NCBI GenBank assembly: GCA_016716705.1
Contig: JADJVF010000001.1
Coordinates: 1 to 64,000, forward strand
DNA length: 64,000 bases
Direction: 5' to 3'
Source of the DNA: Holophagales bacterium
Lineage (GTDB): Bacteria; Acidobacteriota; Thermoanaerobaculia; UBA5066
The notes beneath the pieces are model-generated. The model worked only from the letters and a program-made list of their open reading frames with translations. It made no database searches and was not told the origin of the DNA. Positions 44,799 through 55,617 of the stretch are shown here, one piece after another (positions within the stretch are counted from its first letter, which is position 1; every line of letters begins with the position of its first letter). The translations under genes and the position numbers were made by a program.

Positions 44799-47411
44799 AT
44801 GAATCCCGATCGCTACACGCTCAAGGTCCAGGAGCTGCTGCAGCAGGTGGCGCGTGAGGCGCGGTCATCCGGACAGCCCGAGGTGACACCGGAGCACCTG
44901 GCGGCCGCCCTCGTCGCCGAGCCGTCGGTTGGCGTGCCGCTCCTGACGCGCGTCGGCATTCCGATCGGACTCGTTTCGTCCGAGCTCGCGACCCTCATCG
45001 CTCGCCTCCCGAAGGTCCAGGGAGCGGGAGCCGAGACGCGCTACTCCCCCGCGTTCGTGAAGATGCTCGACCTGGCCGAGGGAATCGCCCGGGAGTTTCG
45101 CGACGAGTACGTCGCGCTCGAGCACCTCCTTCTCGCCCTCCTGCGCGACGGCCGCTCGAAGGCGGCCGAGATCCTGAAGAGGCACGGCGTCTCGGAGGCT
45201 TCGCTCCTGGCCGCGCTGAAGGAGGTCCGGGGGAGCGCCCGCGTCGACGACCCGAATGCCGAGGAGAAGTACCAGGCGCTCAAGCGCTACGCGCGCGACC
45301 TGACCGAGCTGGCCCGCCGCGGCAAGCTCGACCCCGTCATCGGGCGGGACGACGAGATCCGCCGCGTGATGCAGGTCCTGACGCGCCGGACGAAGAACAA
45401 CCCGGTCCTCATCGGCGACCCGGGCGTCGGCAAGACGGCCGTCGTCGAAGGGCTGGCACGGCGCATCGCCTCCGGCGACGTCCCCGAGAGCCTGAAGGAC
45501 AAGCAGGTCGTCTCGCTCGACCTCGGCGCGATGCTGGCCGGGGCGAAATACCGGGGCGAGTTCGAGGAGCGGCTCAAGGCGGTCATCAAGGAGGTCGAGG
45601 AATCGGAGGGGAAGGTCATCCTCTTCATCGACGAGCTCCACACCCTCGTCGGCGCCGGCGCCGCCGAAGGGGCGATGGACGCGGGAAACATGCTCAAGCC
45701 GGCCCTGGCGCGCGGCGAGCTGCGCGCCATCGGGGCCACGACGCTCGGCGAGTACCGCAAGCACATCGAGAAGGACCCCGCGCTCGAGCGCCGCTTCCAG
45801 CCGGTCCCCGTCGGCGAGCCTTCGGTCGAGGACACCATCTCGATCCTGCGGGGCCTTCAGGAGCGCTACGAGGTCCACCACGGCGTCAAGATCACCGACG
45901 CGGCGATCGTCGCCGCCGCCGTCCTCTCGAACCGCTACATCGCCGACCGCTTCCTCCCCGACAAGGCGATCGACCTCGTCGACGAGGCGGCCTCGCGCCT
46001 GAAGATGGAGATCGACTCCCTTCCGACGGCGATCGACGAGGTGGAGCGGAAGGTCCTCCAGGCCGAGATCGAGAAGAAGGCGCTCGAGAAGGACGACTCC
46101 GCGAGGGCCCGCGACCGGCTCGCGGCCCTCGAGCGCTCACTCTCCGAGCTGCGCGAGAAGTCGCTCTCGATGAAGACGGTGTGGAAGAACGAGAAGGACG
46201 CCATCGGGAAGATCCGCGACCTGAAGAAGCGGATCGAAGACGCGCGGGCCGACGCCGGCATCGCCGAGCGCCAGGGCGACCTGAGCAGGGCGGCCGAGCT
46301 GCGCTACGGCGTCCTGAACCAGCTCGACCGCGACCTGGCCGAGGCGACCGCGAAGCTCGAATCGCTCCAGGAGAACGGCGGATTCCTGCGCGAGAAGGTC
46401 GAGGAGGAAGACATCGCCGCCGTCGTCTCCAGCTGGACCGGCATCCCCGTCTCGAAGATGGTCGAAGGAGAGACGCAGAAGCTCCTCGCCATGGACGCGC
46501 GCCTGAAGCTCCGCGTCATCGGCCAGGACGAGGCGGTCGCGGCCGTCTCCGCCGCCGTGCGGCGCGCCCGGGCCGGGATGAACGACCCGAAGAAGCCGAT
46601 CGGCTCGTTCCTGTTTCTCGGCCCGACGGGCGTCGGAAAGACCGAGCTCGCCCGCGCGCTCGCCGAGTTCCTCTTCGACGACGAGAACGCGATGGTGCGG
46701 CTCGACATGTCCGAGTACCAGGAGAAGCACACCGTCTCGCGGATGATCGGCGCGCCTCCCGGCTACATCGGTCACGACGAGGGGGGCCAGCTGACCGAGG
46801 CCGTTCGCCGCAGGCCCTACTCCGTCGTCCTCTTCGACGAGATCGAGAAGGCCCACCCCGACGTCTGGTCGACGCTCCTGCAGGTCCTCGACGACGGCCG
46901 CCTCACCGACGGAAAGGGACGCGTCGTCGACTTCCGCAACGTCGTCGTCGTCATGACGTCGAACGTCGGCTCGCACCTCATCCAGGAGCTGCAGGACGTG
47001 GACGAGTCCGAGATGCGCAAGGGGGTCGAGGCCGAGCTGCGCCAGCGCTTCCGTCCCGAGTTCCTGAACCGGATCGACGACGTCATCGTCTTCCGCAGGC
47101 TCGGCCTTCCGGAGATCGGCCGGATCGTCGATCTCCAGCTCGGTCGCGTCTCGCAGCTCCTGGCGCCGCGCGGCGTCACGCTCGCCTGGACCGCAGATGC
47201 CCGCCGGCTCCTCGCCGAGCGGGCGTTCGACCCGGTCTACGGCGCGCGGCCGCTGAAGCGCAATATCCAGAAGCTCGTCCAGGACCCGCTCGCGCTCCGC
47301 ATCCTCGCGGGCGAGGTGCCTGGCGGGGCGACCGTTTCCCTCGACGCCGACGCCTCCGGTTCCGGCGTCGCTTTCAGGATCTCGACCCTTCCCGCCGCCC
47401 CGGCGGAGTGA
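44799..47411 (+). CDS. clpB: ATP-dependent disaggregase ClpB
   Basis: This 870-residue AAA+ chaperone has two N-terminal Clp_N repeats. NBD1 has Walker A GDPGVGKTAVVEG and VILFIDELHTLVGAG. A long coiled-coil M-domain (about residues 400-530, EKKALEKDDSARARDRLAA) separates it from NBD2 with GPTGVGKTELARAL and VVLFDEIEKAHPDVW. The M-domain and lack of a ClpP-binding IGF loop mark it as ClpB. With DnaK it rescues aggregates. It is followed 24 bases later by a small heat-shock protein gene, a functional pair. Confidence 0.96.
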   Translation: MNPDRYTLKVQELLQQVAREARSSGQPEVTPEHLAAALVAEPSVGVPLLTRVGIPIGLVSSELATLIARLPKVQGAGAETRYSPAFVKMLDLAEGIAREFRDEYVALEHLLLALLRDGRSKAAEILKRHGVSEASLLAALKEVRGSARVDDPNAEEKYQALKRYARDLTELARRGKLDPVIGRDDEIRRVMQVLTRRTKNNPVLIGDPGVGKTAVVEGLARRIASGDVPESLKDKQVVSLDLGAMLAGAKYRGEFEERLKAVIKEVEESEGKVILFIDELHTLVGAGAAEGAMDAGNMLKPALARGELRAIGATTLGEYRKHIEKDPALERRFQPVPVGEPSVEDTISILRGLQERYEVHHGVKITDAAIVAAAVLSNRYIADRFLPDKAIDLVDEAASRLKMEIDSLPTAIDEVERKVLQAEIEKKALEKDDSARARDRLAALERSLSELREKSLSMKTVWKNEKDAIGKIRDLKKRIEDARADAGIAERQGDLSRAAELRYGVLNQLDRDLAEATAKLESLQENGGFLREKVEEEDIAAVVSSWTGIPVSKMVEGETQKLLAMDARLKLRVIGQDEAVAAVSAAVRRARAGMNDPKKPIGSFLFLGPTGVGKTELARALAEFLFDDENAMVRLDMSEYQEKHTVSRMIGAPPGYIGHDEGGQLTEAVRRRPYSVVLFDEIEKAHPDVWSTLLQVLDDGRLTDGKGRVVDFRNVVVVMTSNVGSHLIQELQDVDESEMRKGVEAELRQRFRPEFLNRIDDVIVFRRLGLPEIGRIVDLQLGRVSQLLAPRGVTLAWTADARRLLAERAFDPVYGARPLKRNIQKLVQDPLALRILAGEVPGGATVSLDADASGSGVAFRISTLPAAPAE

Positions 47412-47435
47412 GGAACACACGAGGAGGAGGACGCC

Positions 47436-47912
47436 ATGACCGCCATGCGCCGGACCGACCCCTTCCGCGAGCTCGCAGGCCTCCAGGAGCGGATGAACCG
47501 TCTCTTCGACGACACGCTCGGGAGCGCCTCGCGGCGCGAGGACGAGGCCCTCGCCGCCACCTGGACGCCCCTCGTCGACGTCCTCGAGAAGAAGGACCGG
47601 ATCGTCCTCACCGCCGAGCTGCCCGGGTTCACGGAGGACCAGATCCACCTTCGGTTCGAGGACGGCATCCTGACGCTCGACGGCGAGCGGCGATTCCAGA
47701 AGGAGGCCGACGAGGCGCGCTACCACTGCGTCGAGCGAAGCTACGGCCGCTTCTCGAGGTCGTTCCGGCTTCCGGTGAACGTCGACGAGGAGGCGATCTC
47801 GGCGACCTACCTGAACGGCCTCCTCGTCGTCGAGCTCCCGAAGAGGGAGGAGGCGGCTCCGAAGAGCATCCGGATCCGCACCTCCGGCGCCCCTCCGATC
47901 GACGTGAAGTAG
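47436..47912 (+). CDS. Hsp20 small heat-shock protein
   Basis: This 158-residue protein has the N-terminal FRELAGLQERMNRLFDDT and an alpha-crystallin domain (about residues 45-140) with LTAELPGFTEDQIHL, GERRFQKEADEARYHCVERS, YGRFSRSFRLP and NGLLVVELPK. A short C-terminal SIRI motif (KSIRIR) is present for oligomer contacts. ATG follows GAGGAGG. It holds unfolded proteins for refolding, here next to ClpB. Confidence 0.94.
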   Translation: MTAMRRTDPFRELAGLQERMNRLFDDTLGSASRREDEALAATWTPLVDVLEKKDRIVLTAELPGFTEDQIHLRFEDGILTLDGERRFQKEADEARYHCVERSYGRFSRSFRLPVNVDEEAISATYLNGLLVVELPKREEAAPKSIRIRTSGAPPIDVK

Positions 47913-47972
47913 GCCGCCGGGACGCCCGATCGTCGGAAGGGGGCAGAGACCTGAGGCCTCCGCCCCGACCCC

Positions 47973-48935
47973 CTAGACGACCGTGCCGGCCGGGTTCTCG
48001 TCTTCCTTGAAGAGGTCCGTCGAGATGTACCGCTCCGAGGTCGACGGGACGACGAAGACGATCAGCTTCCCCGCGCTCTCGGGGCGCCTGGCGACCTCGA
48101 GGGCGGCGAAGGCCGCCGCGCCCGAGGAGATCCCGGCGAGGATCCCCTCCTCCTTCGCGAGGCGGCGCGCGTACTCGAACGACTGGTCGTTCGTGACCTG
48201 GACGACCTCGTCGATGAAGCGGGTGTCGAGGTTCCCGGGGATGAACCCGGCACCGAGCCCCTGGATCTTGTGCGGCCCCGGCGTTCCGCCGGAGATGACC
48301 GGCGAGTGGGCCGGTTCGACGGCGACGATCTTCAGGGCCGGCTTCTTCGCCTTCCAGTACCGGCCGACACCCGTCATCGTCCCACCCGTCCCGACGCCGG
48401 CGACGAAGACGTCCATCTTCCCCTCGGTGTCGTTCCAGAGCTCGACCGCGGTCGTCGCCTCGTGGATCGCGGGATTCGCCGGGTTCTCGAACTGCTGCGG
48501 CATCACGCCGTCGGGGCCGAGGCCGTCGAGGATCTCGCCCGCCTTCGCGATCGCCCCCTTCATGCCCTGCGCCGCTGGCGTCAGGACGACCTCGGCACCG
48601 AGAAGGCGCAGGACCTTCCGTCGCTCCAGCGATACGGACTCGGGCATCGCGACGACGAGCCGGTAGCCCTTCGCGGCGGCGGCGAAGGCGAGGCCGATGC
48701 CCGTGTTTCCCGAGGTCGGCTCGACGAGGACGGTCTTGCCCGGCGTGGCCTTCCCGGCGCGCTCCAGCGCCTCGATCATGGCGACGCCGATCCGGTCCTT
48801 CACCGAGTTGGCCGGGTTGAAGTACTCCAGCTTGGCGGCGACGACCGCGCCCGGAGCAGAGTCCTTCGCCATCCGGTTGAGGCGGACGAGAGGTGTGTTT
48901 CCGATGAGCTTCGTGATGTCGGACGCGATCCGCAT
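47973..48935 (-). CDS. cysK: cysteine synthase A (O-acetylserine sulfhydrylase)
   Basis: This 320-residue PLP enzyme has the catalytic Lys in EYFNPANSVKDRIG, the substrate loop EPTSGNTGIGLA, VFVAGVGTGGTMTGVGRYWK and the PLP-pyridine Ser in GISSGAAAFAAL. It makes cysteine from O-acetylserine and sulfide. It lies 33 bases downstream of an Rrf2 regulator gene on the same strand, so probably one operon. Confidence 0.95.
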   Translation of the reverse strand: MRIASDITKLIGNTPLVRLNRMAKDSAPGAVVAAKLEYFNPANSVKDRIGVAMIEALERAGKATPGKTVLVEPTSGNTGIGLAFAAAAKGYRLVVAMPESVSLERRKVLRLLGAEVVLTPAAQGMKGAIAKAGEILDGLGPDGVMPQQFENPANPAIHEATTAVELWNDTEGKMDVFVAGVGTGGTMTGVGRYWKAKKPALKIVAVEPAHSPVISGGTPGPHKIQGLGAGFIPGNLDTRFIDEVVQVTNDQSFEYARRLAKEEGILAGISSGAAAFAALEVARRPESAGKLIVFVVPSTSERYISTDLFKEDENPAGTVV

Positions 48936-48968
48936 GGCGGCCTCCTTGGCTTGGGGTGGGTCTCGGGG

Positions 48969-49403
48969 TCAGATTTCCCAGTCGAGGGCTTCGCGCTCGG
49001 CGCGCAGGCGGCGCACCAGCTCGCCGAGCGTCAGGCGTTGATAGACGGCGAGGCGCGCCCCGGCCGCTTCCGCTTCCAGGGCGTCGACGAGGCGGTCCAG
49101 GCCGGCCCGGCCCGCCCGTGCCGGACGCGGCGCGAGCCCGGCGTACGGGGCCAGGATGGCCGCCAGGGGTGTTCCGGGGAGGTCCGCGCCGGCGCGATAG
49201 CCCCCCGTTCGGCCGCGGGCGGCGACGAGGAGCCCTGCCCGGACGTACGGGGCGAGGAGTTGGTGGACCGATTCTCGCGATAGGCCGAGAAGCCCTGCCA
49301 TTTCGGCGGCGCTTCGGTCGTTTCCCGGGTTCGACCCGATCTCCACCATCGCCTGGATCGCCTTTCTCTGTCGCGGGGTTAAAATATTGAAAACTCCATT
49401 CAA
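48969..49403 (-). CDS. Rrf2-family transcriptional regulator without cysteines
   Basis: This protein of about 144 residues has a winged helix: LTPRQRKAIQAMVEIG, then GLLGLSRESVHQLLAPYVRA and the wing LVAARGRTGGYRAGADL. The iron-sulfur cysteines of IscR/NsrR/RirA are absent; there is no Cys at all, as in the CymR-like branch that senses CysK or O-acetylserine. The start is TTG at 49403 with no clear ribosome site, perhaps near-leaderless. Adjacent cysK makes a CymR-like role in sulfur control reasonable, but this is inference. Confidence 0.75.
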   Translation of the reverse strand: MNGVFNILTPRQRKAIQAMVEIGSNPGNDRSAAEMAGLLGLSRESVHQLLAPYVRAGLLVAARGRTGGYRAGADLPGTPLAAILAPYAGLAPRPARAGRAGLDRLVDALEAEAAGARLAVYQRLTLGELVRRLRAEREALDWEI

Positions 49404-49446
49404 CGTTTATAACATTATTCTGAGGCCGATTTCCGAGATGTCAAGA
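49380..49446. promoter_or_regulatory. divergent promoter region between Rrf2-cysK and HtrA
   Basis: This is an AT-rich island in a GC-rich genome. TTGAA (49387-49391) and TTCAA (49399-49403) form an inverted repeat with a 7-base spacer that covers the Rrf2 start codon. On the minus strand TTGACA (complement of 49439-49444) and AATAAT (complement of 49414-49419) are 19 bases apart and could drive the regulator. On the plus strand TATAAC (49408-49413) may serve HtrA. Autoregulation of both genes by the Rrf2 protein is possible. Confidence 0.45.
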
Positions 49447-50778
49447 CACCGTCTCTTCCCCGTCGCCGCTCTCCTTCTTCTCGCCGCCGCCCCCGCCTCC
49501 GCCCAGCGGAGGGAGGCGGACATCCCACTCAGCCAGGCGGAGCCCCGCCGGGGCGGCGACGACCCTCGACGGAGTCCCGTCGTCCGCGCCGTCGAGCTGA
49601 TCGGCCCCTCGGTCGTGAACATCTCGGCCGAGCGCCTCGTCAGGCGCCGGCCCAGTCCGCTCGACGCCTTCGGCTCTCCGGGAGACCTCGGGCGCCGGTC
49701 CGAGTCCCTCGGGTCGGGCGTCATCCTCGACGCGTCGGGGATCGTCGTGACGAACGACCACGTCATCTCGGGAGCCTCGAAGATCTACGTCACGACGGCG
49801 GACGGCCGCGAGCTGGAGGCCGAGCTCCTCGGCGCCGACGCCGACAACGACCTGGCCGTCCTGAAGGTGGACGGCCGGGGGCTGAAGCCGGTACGCCTCG
49901 GAACAAACTCCGACCTGATGATCGGCGAGACGGCGATCGCCGTCGGAAACCCCTTCGGCCTCTCGAACACCGTCACGACCGGCATCGTCTCCGCCCTCCA
50001 GAGGACGGTGAAGGGAGAGGGCCGCACCTACACCGACTTCATCCAGACCGACGCCGCGATCAATCCCGGGAACTCGGGCGGGGCGCTCTGCAACGTCCTC
50101 GGCGAGCTGATCGGGATCAACACGGCGATCGTCGGCGGCGCGAACACGATCGGATTCGCGATTCCGGTCGAGCGGGTCCGCCGGATCGCCGACGACCTCC
50201 TCCGCTTCGGCGAGGTCAAGCCGGTCTGGATCGGCGTGAGGGGGACGACCCTCACGGCCGACCGTGCCCGCCCGAGCGCCCGCGGCCTCGGGATGCGCGT
50301 TCGCTCGGTCTATCCCTCCTCCCCCGCCGGGGCGGCCGGTCTGGAGCCGGGCGACGTCGTCGCCTCGCTGAACGGCAGGCCCGTGGAGTCCCGCGAGGAT
50401 TTCGACACGCTCCTCTCCGCAATCGCTCCCGGGGCTGCGGTGACGCTGGAGATCCGGCGGGGCGAGCGTTCCCGCTCCGTGTCGATGAAGGCGGCGCGCG
50501 TGCCGGAGAACCTCGGCCTCGAGATCCTGAGGCGCGAGATCGGCATCTCCGTGGCACAGGTCCGGGGAGGGCTCGCCCTGACCTCGGTCGCGCGCGAGTC
50601 TCCCGCCGACCGAAAGGGCCTGGAGCGCGGCGACGCGCTTCTCGCGGTGAACGGCGCCCGGATCGCGACGCTCGAGGACCTGGCCCGCGCCGTGGAGCGC
50701 GGCTACGGCCGCTCGGGGCTCGTCCTCGTCGTCGGCCGCGGTAGCTACGCCTACAACCTGACCTTCGCGCTCGACTGA
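49438..50778 (+). CDS. DegP/HtrA serine protease with two PDZ domains
   Basis: This 446-residue exported protease has a signal peptide (LFPVAALLLLAAAPASAQ) and triad residues in TNDHVISGA (His108), ADNDLAVLK (Asp138) and NPGNSGGAL (Ser213). Two PDZ domains follow (about 255-345 with SPAGAAGLEPGDVVASLNGR, and about 360-440 with SPADRKGLERGDALLAVNGA). ATG at 49438 precedes the signal peptide; an upstream TTG is unlikely. It is the second HtrA in the window and more DegP-like than the one at 31.4 kb. Confidence 0.92.
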   Translation: MSRHRLFPVAALLLLAAAPASAQRREADIPLSQAEPRRGGDDPRRSPVVRAVELIGPSVVNISAERLVRRRPSPLDAFGSPGDLGRRSESLGSGVILDASGIVVTNDHVISGASKIYVTTADGRELEAELLGADADNDLAVLKVDGRGLKPVRLGTNSDLMIGETAIAVGNPFGLSNTVTTGIVSALQRTVKGEGRTYTDFIQTDAAINPGNSGGALCNVLGELIGINTAIVGGANTIGFAIPVERVRRIADDLLRFGEVKPVWIGVRGTTLTADRARPSARGLGMRVRSVYPSSPAGAAGLEPGDVVASLNGRPVESREDFDTLLSAIAPGAAVTLEIRRGERSRSVSMKAARVPENLGLEILRREIGISVAQVRGGLALTSVARESPADRKGLERGDALLAVNGARIATLEDLARAVERGYGRSGLVLVVGRGSYAYNLTFALD

Positions 50779-50866
50779 AGTGGATCGGGGAGGCTCGCCA
50801 CGAGCCTCCCCGGCGCCTTCCGGCGCCTCCCCGGGGGGAGCGAGGGGGGGGGGCCTGCCCCGCCGC

Positions 50867-51778
50867 TCATCTCCGCAGGCGCAGCTCCGAGACCACGATC
50901 CCGAGGAGGACGAGGCCGCCCCCCCACGCCTCGCGCGCCGACAGCCGCTCGCCGAGCGTCACCGCCGCGAAGAGCGCCGTGAAGACCGGCTCGAGGGCGA
51001 AGATGACGGCCGCGTGTACGGCGGGCATGCGCGCCTGCGCCCATGTCTGGACGAGGGTCGTCACGACCGACGCGACGATCCCCATCCAGAGGATGGCGAG
51101 GAGGAGCTTCGGCGTGAATCCGAGCGGCCGCCCCTCGGCGGCGAAGAAGGGCTCGGGACGGCCGAGGAAGGGCGTCAGGAGGAGCCGGCCGGCGAGGACT
51201 CCCGCGAAGGCGAAGACCATCTGCCCCGCCGAGTAGGCCCGCACGTCGTGCTTCGGTGCGGCGACGCCCATCTCCACGAAGACGACCGCGTAGACGAGCG
51301 CCGTCAGGAAGACGAGGAGGTCGCCCGGGTCGAGCCCCGTCGCCCCCGTCGGCCACGACATCAGGCCGAAGCCCCCGGCGGCCAGGATCAGGCCGGCGAG
51401 GTTCGATCCCGAGGGCTTCTGCCGGTGCAGCAGCCACCCGGCGACCGGGGTGAGCGGCACGGAGAGGCCCGTGATGAAGGCGGCCTTCGAGGCGGTCGTG
51501 AAGAGCTGGCCGACGAGCTGGCAGCCGATGCCGACCGAAAGGAGAAGGCCGAGGATCGCGCTGTCCTTCACGAGGCCCGGCGTCCGCGGCCGGCCCCGGG
51601 CGAAGAGGACGAGGAGGGCTGCCGCCACGCCGTAGCGCAGGGCGAGGAAGAGGAGGGGCGGCGTGTCCTTCAGGACGAGCTCGTTGACGATGAACGTCGA
51701 GCCCCAGATCGCCGTCACGACGACGAGGGCGGAATCGGCGAGGAGCGCCTCGCGGCGCGGTACGTCCAGGGAGCTCAC
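50867..51778 (-). CDS. EamA/DMT family transporter
   Basis: This 303-residue protein has ten predicted membrane helices in two EamA repeats. The first contains AIWGSTFIVNELVL and the second ends FALEPVFTALFAAVTLGERL, the usual EPxxxxLxxxxxLGE motif. Substrate unknown; members export metabolites such as amino acids. It is convergent with the HtrA gene and divergent from gltX. Confidence 0.88.
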   Translation of the reverse strand: MSSLDVPRREALLADSALVVVTAIWGSTFIVNELVLKDTPPLLFLALRYGVAAALLVLFARGRPRTPGLVKDSAILGLLLSVGIGCQLVGQLFTTASKAAFITGLSVPLTPVAGWLLHRQKPSGSNLAGLILAAGGFGLMSWPTGATGLDPGDLLVFLTALVYAVVFVEMGVAAPKHDVRAYSAGQMVFAFAGVLAGRLLLTPFLGRPEPFFAAEGRPLGFTPKLLLAILWMGIVASVVTTLVQTWAQARMPAVHAAVIFALEPVFTALFAAVTLGERLSAREAWGGGLVLLGIVVSELRLRR

Positions 51779-51831
51779 GGCCGGCGGATGATACGGGCCC
51801 GGCGGAGCCCGGCAGTTATCATCACGAGCCC

Positions 51832-53259
51832 ATGACTCCGGCCCCTCGCGTCCGCTTCGCCCCCTCGCCCACCGGCTCCCTCCACGTCGGAGGCGCCCGC
51901 ACCGCCCTCTACAACTGGCTCTTCGCCCGCCGCCACGGCGGCACGTTCATCCTCCGGATCGAGGACACCGACGTCGACCGGAACAAGCCCGAGCTCGTCG
52001 ACCAGATCCTCGAGGCGATGACCTGGCTCGGCCTGACGTGGGACGAGGGCCCGTACCGCCAGAGCGAGAGGTACGACCTCTACCGCGAGGCGGCCGCCCG
52101 GCTCCTCGCCGAAGGGAAGGCCTACCGCGCCTTCGAGACGCCCGGGGAGCTCGAGGCCGCGCGCAAGGCCGCCGACGCCGCCGGCGAGACGTTCCGCTAC
52201 TCCGGTGCGGGCCGCCAGATCCCGCCGGCCGAGTCGGACCGCCGCGCCGCCGCGGGCGAACCGTTCGTCATCCGGCTGAAGATGCCGGACGAGCCGATCG
52301 TCGTCGACGACATCGTCCAGGGAAGGGCCGAGTTTCCGGCCGGCTCGCTGGACGACTTCGTCCTGATGCGCTCCGACGGCCACCCGCTCTACCACTTCTC
52401 CGTCTGCGTCGACGACGTGGCGATGGCGATCACGCACGTCGTACGGGGCGTCGACCACCTTCCGAACACGCCGAAGCACGTCGCCCTCTTCCGCGCCCTC
52501 GGAGCCGAGGCGCCGAAATTCGCGCACCTCGGGATGATCCTCGGCGCCGACGGCAAGAAGCTCTCGAAGAGGCACGGCGCGGCCGGCGCCGAGGAGTTCC
52601 GCGCCCAGGGGCTCCTCCCCGAGGCGCTCGTGAACTTCCTCGCCCTCCTCGGCTGGTCGCCGGGCGAGGACCGCGAGCGGATGACGATGGACGAGATGGC
52701 CGCGCTCTTCTCCCTCGAGCGGATCGGGCCCTCCCCCTCGCGCTTCGACCACGAGAAGCTCGCCTGGCTGAACGGCCAGTACCTGCAGGACGTCCCCGAG
52801 CCGCGCCTCCTCGAGCTGCTCCGCCCCTTCGGCCTCCCCGCGGGGTGCCCCGAGGAGACGCTCCTCGGCGCCCTCCCGCTGCAGAAGCCGCGCGCGAAGA
52901 CCCTCGTCGAGCTCGCGAAGGCCCTCGCGATCTACGGTGAGGACCCCGTCGACTACGAACCGGCCGGCTTGAAGAAGTTCGGCAAGGCCGCGAACGCGCC
53001 GCTCCTGAAGACCTTCGCCGAGCGGATCTCGGCCCTTCCGGCGTTCACCCACGCCGCGATGGAAGAGGCCGCCCGGGCTCTTGCGACCGAGGCGGCCGTC
53101 AAGCTGGGCGACCTCGCCCAGCCGGTCCGCCTCGCCCTGACCGGCACGCTCGCATCCCCGCCCCTTTTCGAGATGATCGAGGTCCTCGGGCTCGAGACGA
53201 CCCGGCGGCGCATCCTCGCGCTGGCGGCGAAGATCGAGAGCGAGCCCGCCCCGAGCTGA
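51832..53259 (+). CDS. gltX: glutamyl-tRNA synthetase
   Basis: This 475-residue class I synthetase has RFAPSPTGSLHVGGARTALY (HIGH motif as HVGG), the ILRIEDTDVDR active-site strand, LGADGKKLSKRHGA (KMSKS as KLSKR) and a helical anticodon-binding C-terminus. It charges tRNA-Glu. tRNA-Gln and a separate glnS are present, so it need not be a non-discriminating enzyme. It is 7 bases upstream of glnS. Confidence 0.95.
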   Translation: MTPAPRVRFAPSPTGSLHVGGARTALYNWLFARRHGGTFILRIEDTDVDRNKPELVDQILEAMTWLGLTWDEGPYRQSERYDLYREAAARLLAEGKAYRAFETPGELEAARKAADAAGETFRYSGAGRQIPPAESDRRAAAGEPFVIRLKMPDEPIVVDDIVQGRAEFPAGSLDDFVLMRSDGHPLYHFSVCVDDVAMAITHVVRGVDHLPNTPKHVALFRALGAEAPKFAHLGMILGADGKKLSKRHGAAGAEEFRAQGLLPEALVNFLALLGWSPGEDRERMTMDEMAALFSLERIGPSPSRFDHEKLAWLNGQYLQDVPEPRLLELLRPFGLPAGCPEETLLGALPLQKPRAKTLVELAKALAIYGEDPVDYEPAGLKKFGKAANAPLLKTFAERISALPAFTHAAMEEAARALATEAAVKLGDLAQPVRLALTGTLASPPLFEMIEVLGLETTRRRILALAAKIESEPAPS

Positions 53260-53266
53260 GGTTCCG

Positions 53267-54970
<1,704 letters not shown>

Positions 54971-54980
54971 CGGCCCGAAG

Positions 54981-55409
54981 GTGACCGCGGAGCCGGACGC
55001 CAGAGCGCCCGCCGGGCGGAGGCTCCTCCTGTGGGCCCCCGTCGTGGCGATGCTGGCCGTTCAGGTGGTGCTCTCGTCCCGGAGCCAGCTGCCGCCCCTG
55101 CCGCTCCTGCGTTCTCTTCCCGCCAGCGACAAGATCGCGCACGCGGGGTGGTTCTTCCTCCTCGGCCTCCTCGCGTACCGGGCCGCCCGCAGCGGCGAAG
55201 GCTGGCCGCGCCGCCGGACGACGCTGGTGCTCATCCTCGGGGCGCTCCTCTGGGGACTCAGCGACGAGGCCCACCAGTTCTTCGTGCCGGGCCGGGACGT
55301 CGAGGCGGCCGACGTGGCCGCAGACGTCGCGGGGGCGGCCGTCGCAGCCGTGATCGCGGAACCACTCCTCCGGCGCCTTCGCCTCGTCGCCGCACCGCCT
55401 CCGTCCTGA
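54981..55409 (+). CDS. VanZ-like family membrane protein
   Basis: This 142-residue protein has three to four hydrophobic helices. ASDKIAHAGWFFLLGLLAYR and DEAHQFFVPGRDVEAADVAA match the VanZ-like pattern, with the conserved KxxH and DExxQxFxPGR segments. Family function is poorly known; VanZ gives low-level teicoplanin resistance in one organism. It starts 10 bases after glnS. Confidence 0.82.
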   Translation: MTAEPDARAPAGRRLLLWAPVVAMLAVQVVLSSRSQLPPLPLLRSLPASDKIAHAGWFFLLGLLAYRAARSGEGWPRRRTTLVLILGALLWGLSDEAHQFFVPGRDVEAADVAADVAGAAVAAVIAEPLLRRLRLVAAPPPS

Positions 55410-55440
55410 CTCGCCTCACCTCGACCCGGCGACCGGAACG

Positions 55441-55462
55441 AAAACGCCGCCCGTGGGCGGCG
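55441..55462 (-). terminator. intrinsic terminator downstream of tRNA-Gln
   Basis: GCCGCCC (55446-55452) and GGGCGGC (55455-55461) form a strong hairpin; read on the minus strand it is followed by GTTTTCGTT. It lies 14 bases past the tRNA-Gln 3' end. It may also act weakly for the convergent VanZ transcript. Confidence 0.65.
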
Positions 55463-55475
55463 AGTTTCGTCAGGA

Positions 55476-55549
<74 letters not shown>

Positions 55550-55617
55550 ACCTGGAGGGGCGGGCATTATGAGGTCGGCGACCGTGCCGGTCAACCGGCG
55601 GAGGCGTCCGCCAGGCG

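Noticed and set aside
47913..47972. Terminator between hsp20 and cysK
   Set aside because: The spacer is GC-rich with only weak complementarity and no T-run in either direction.
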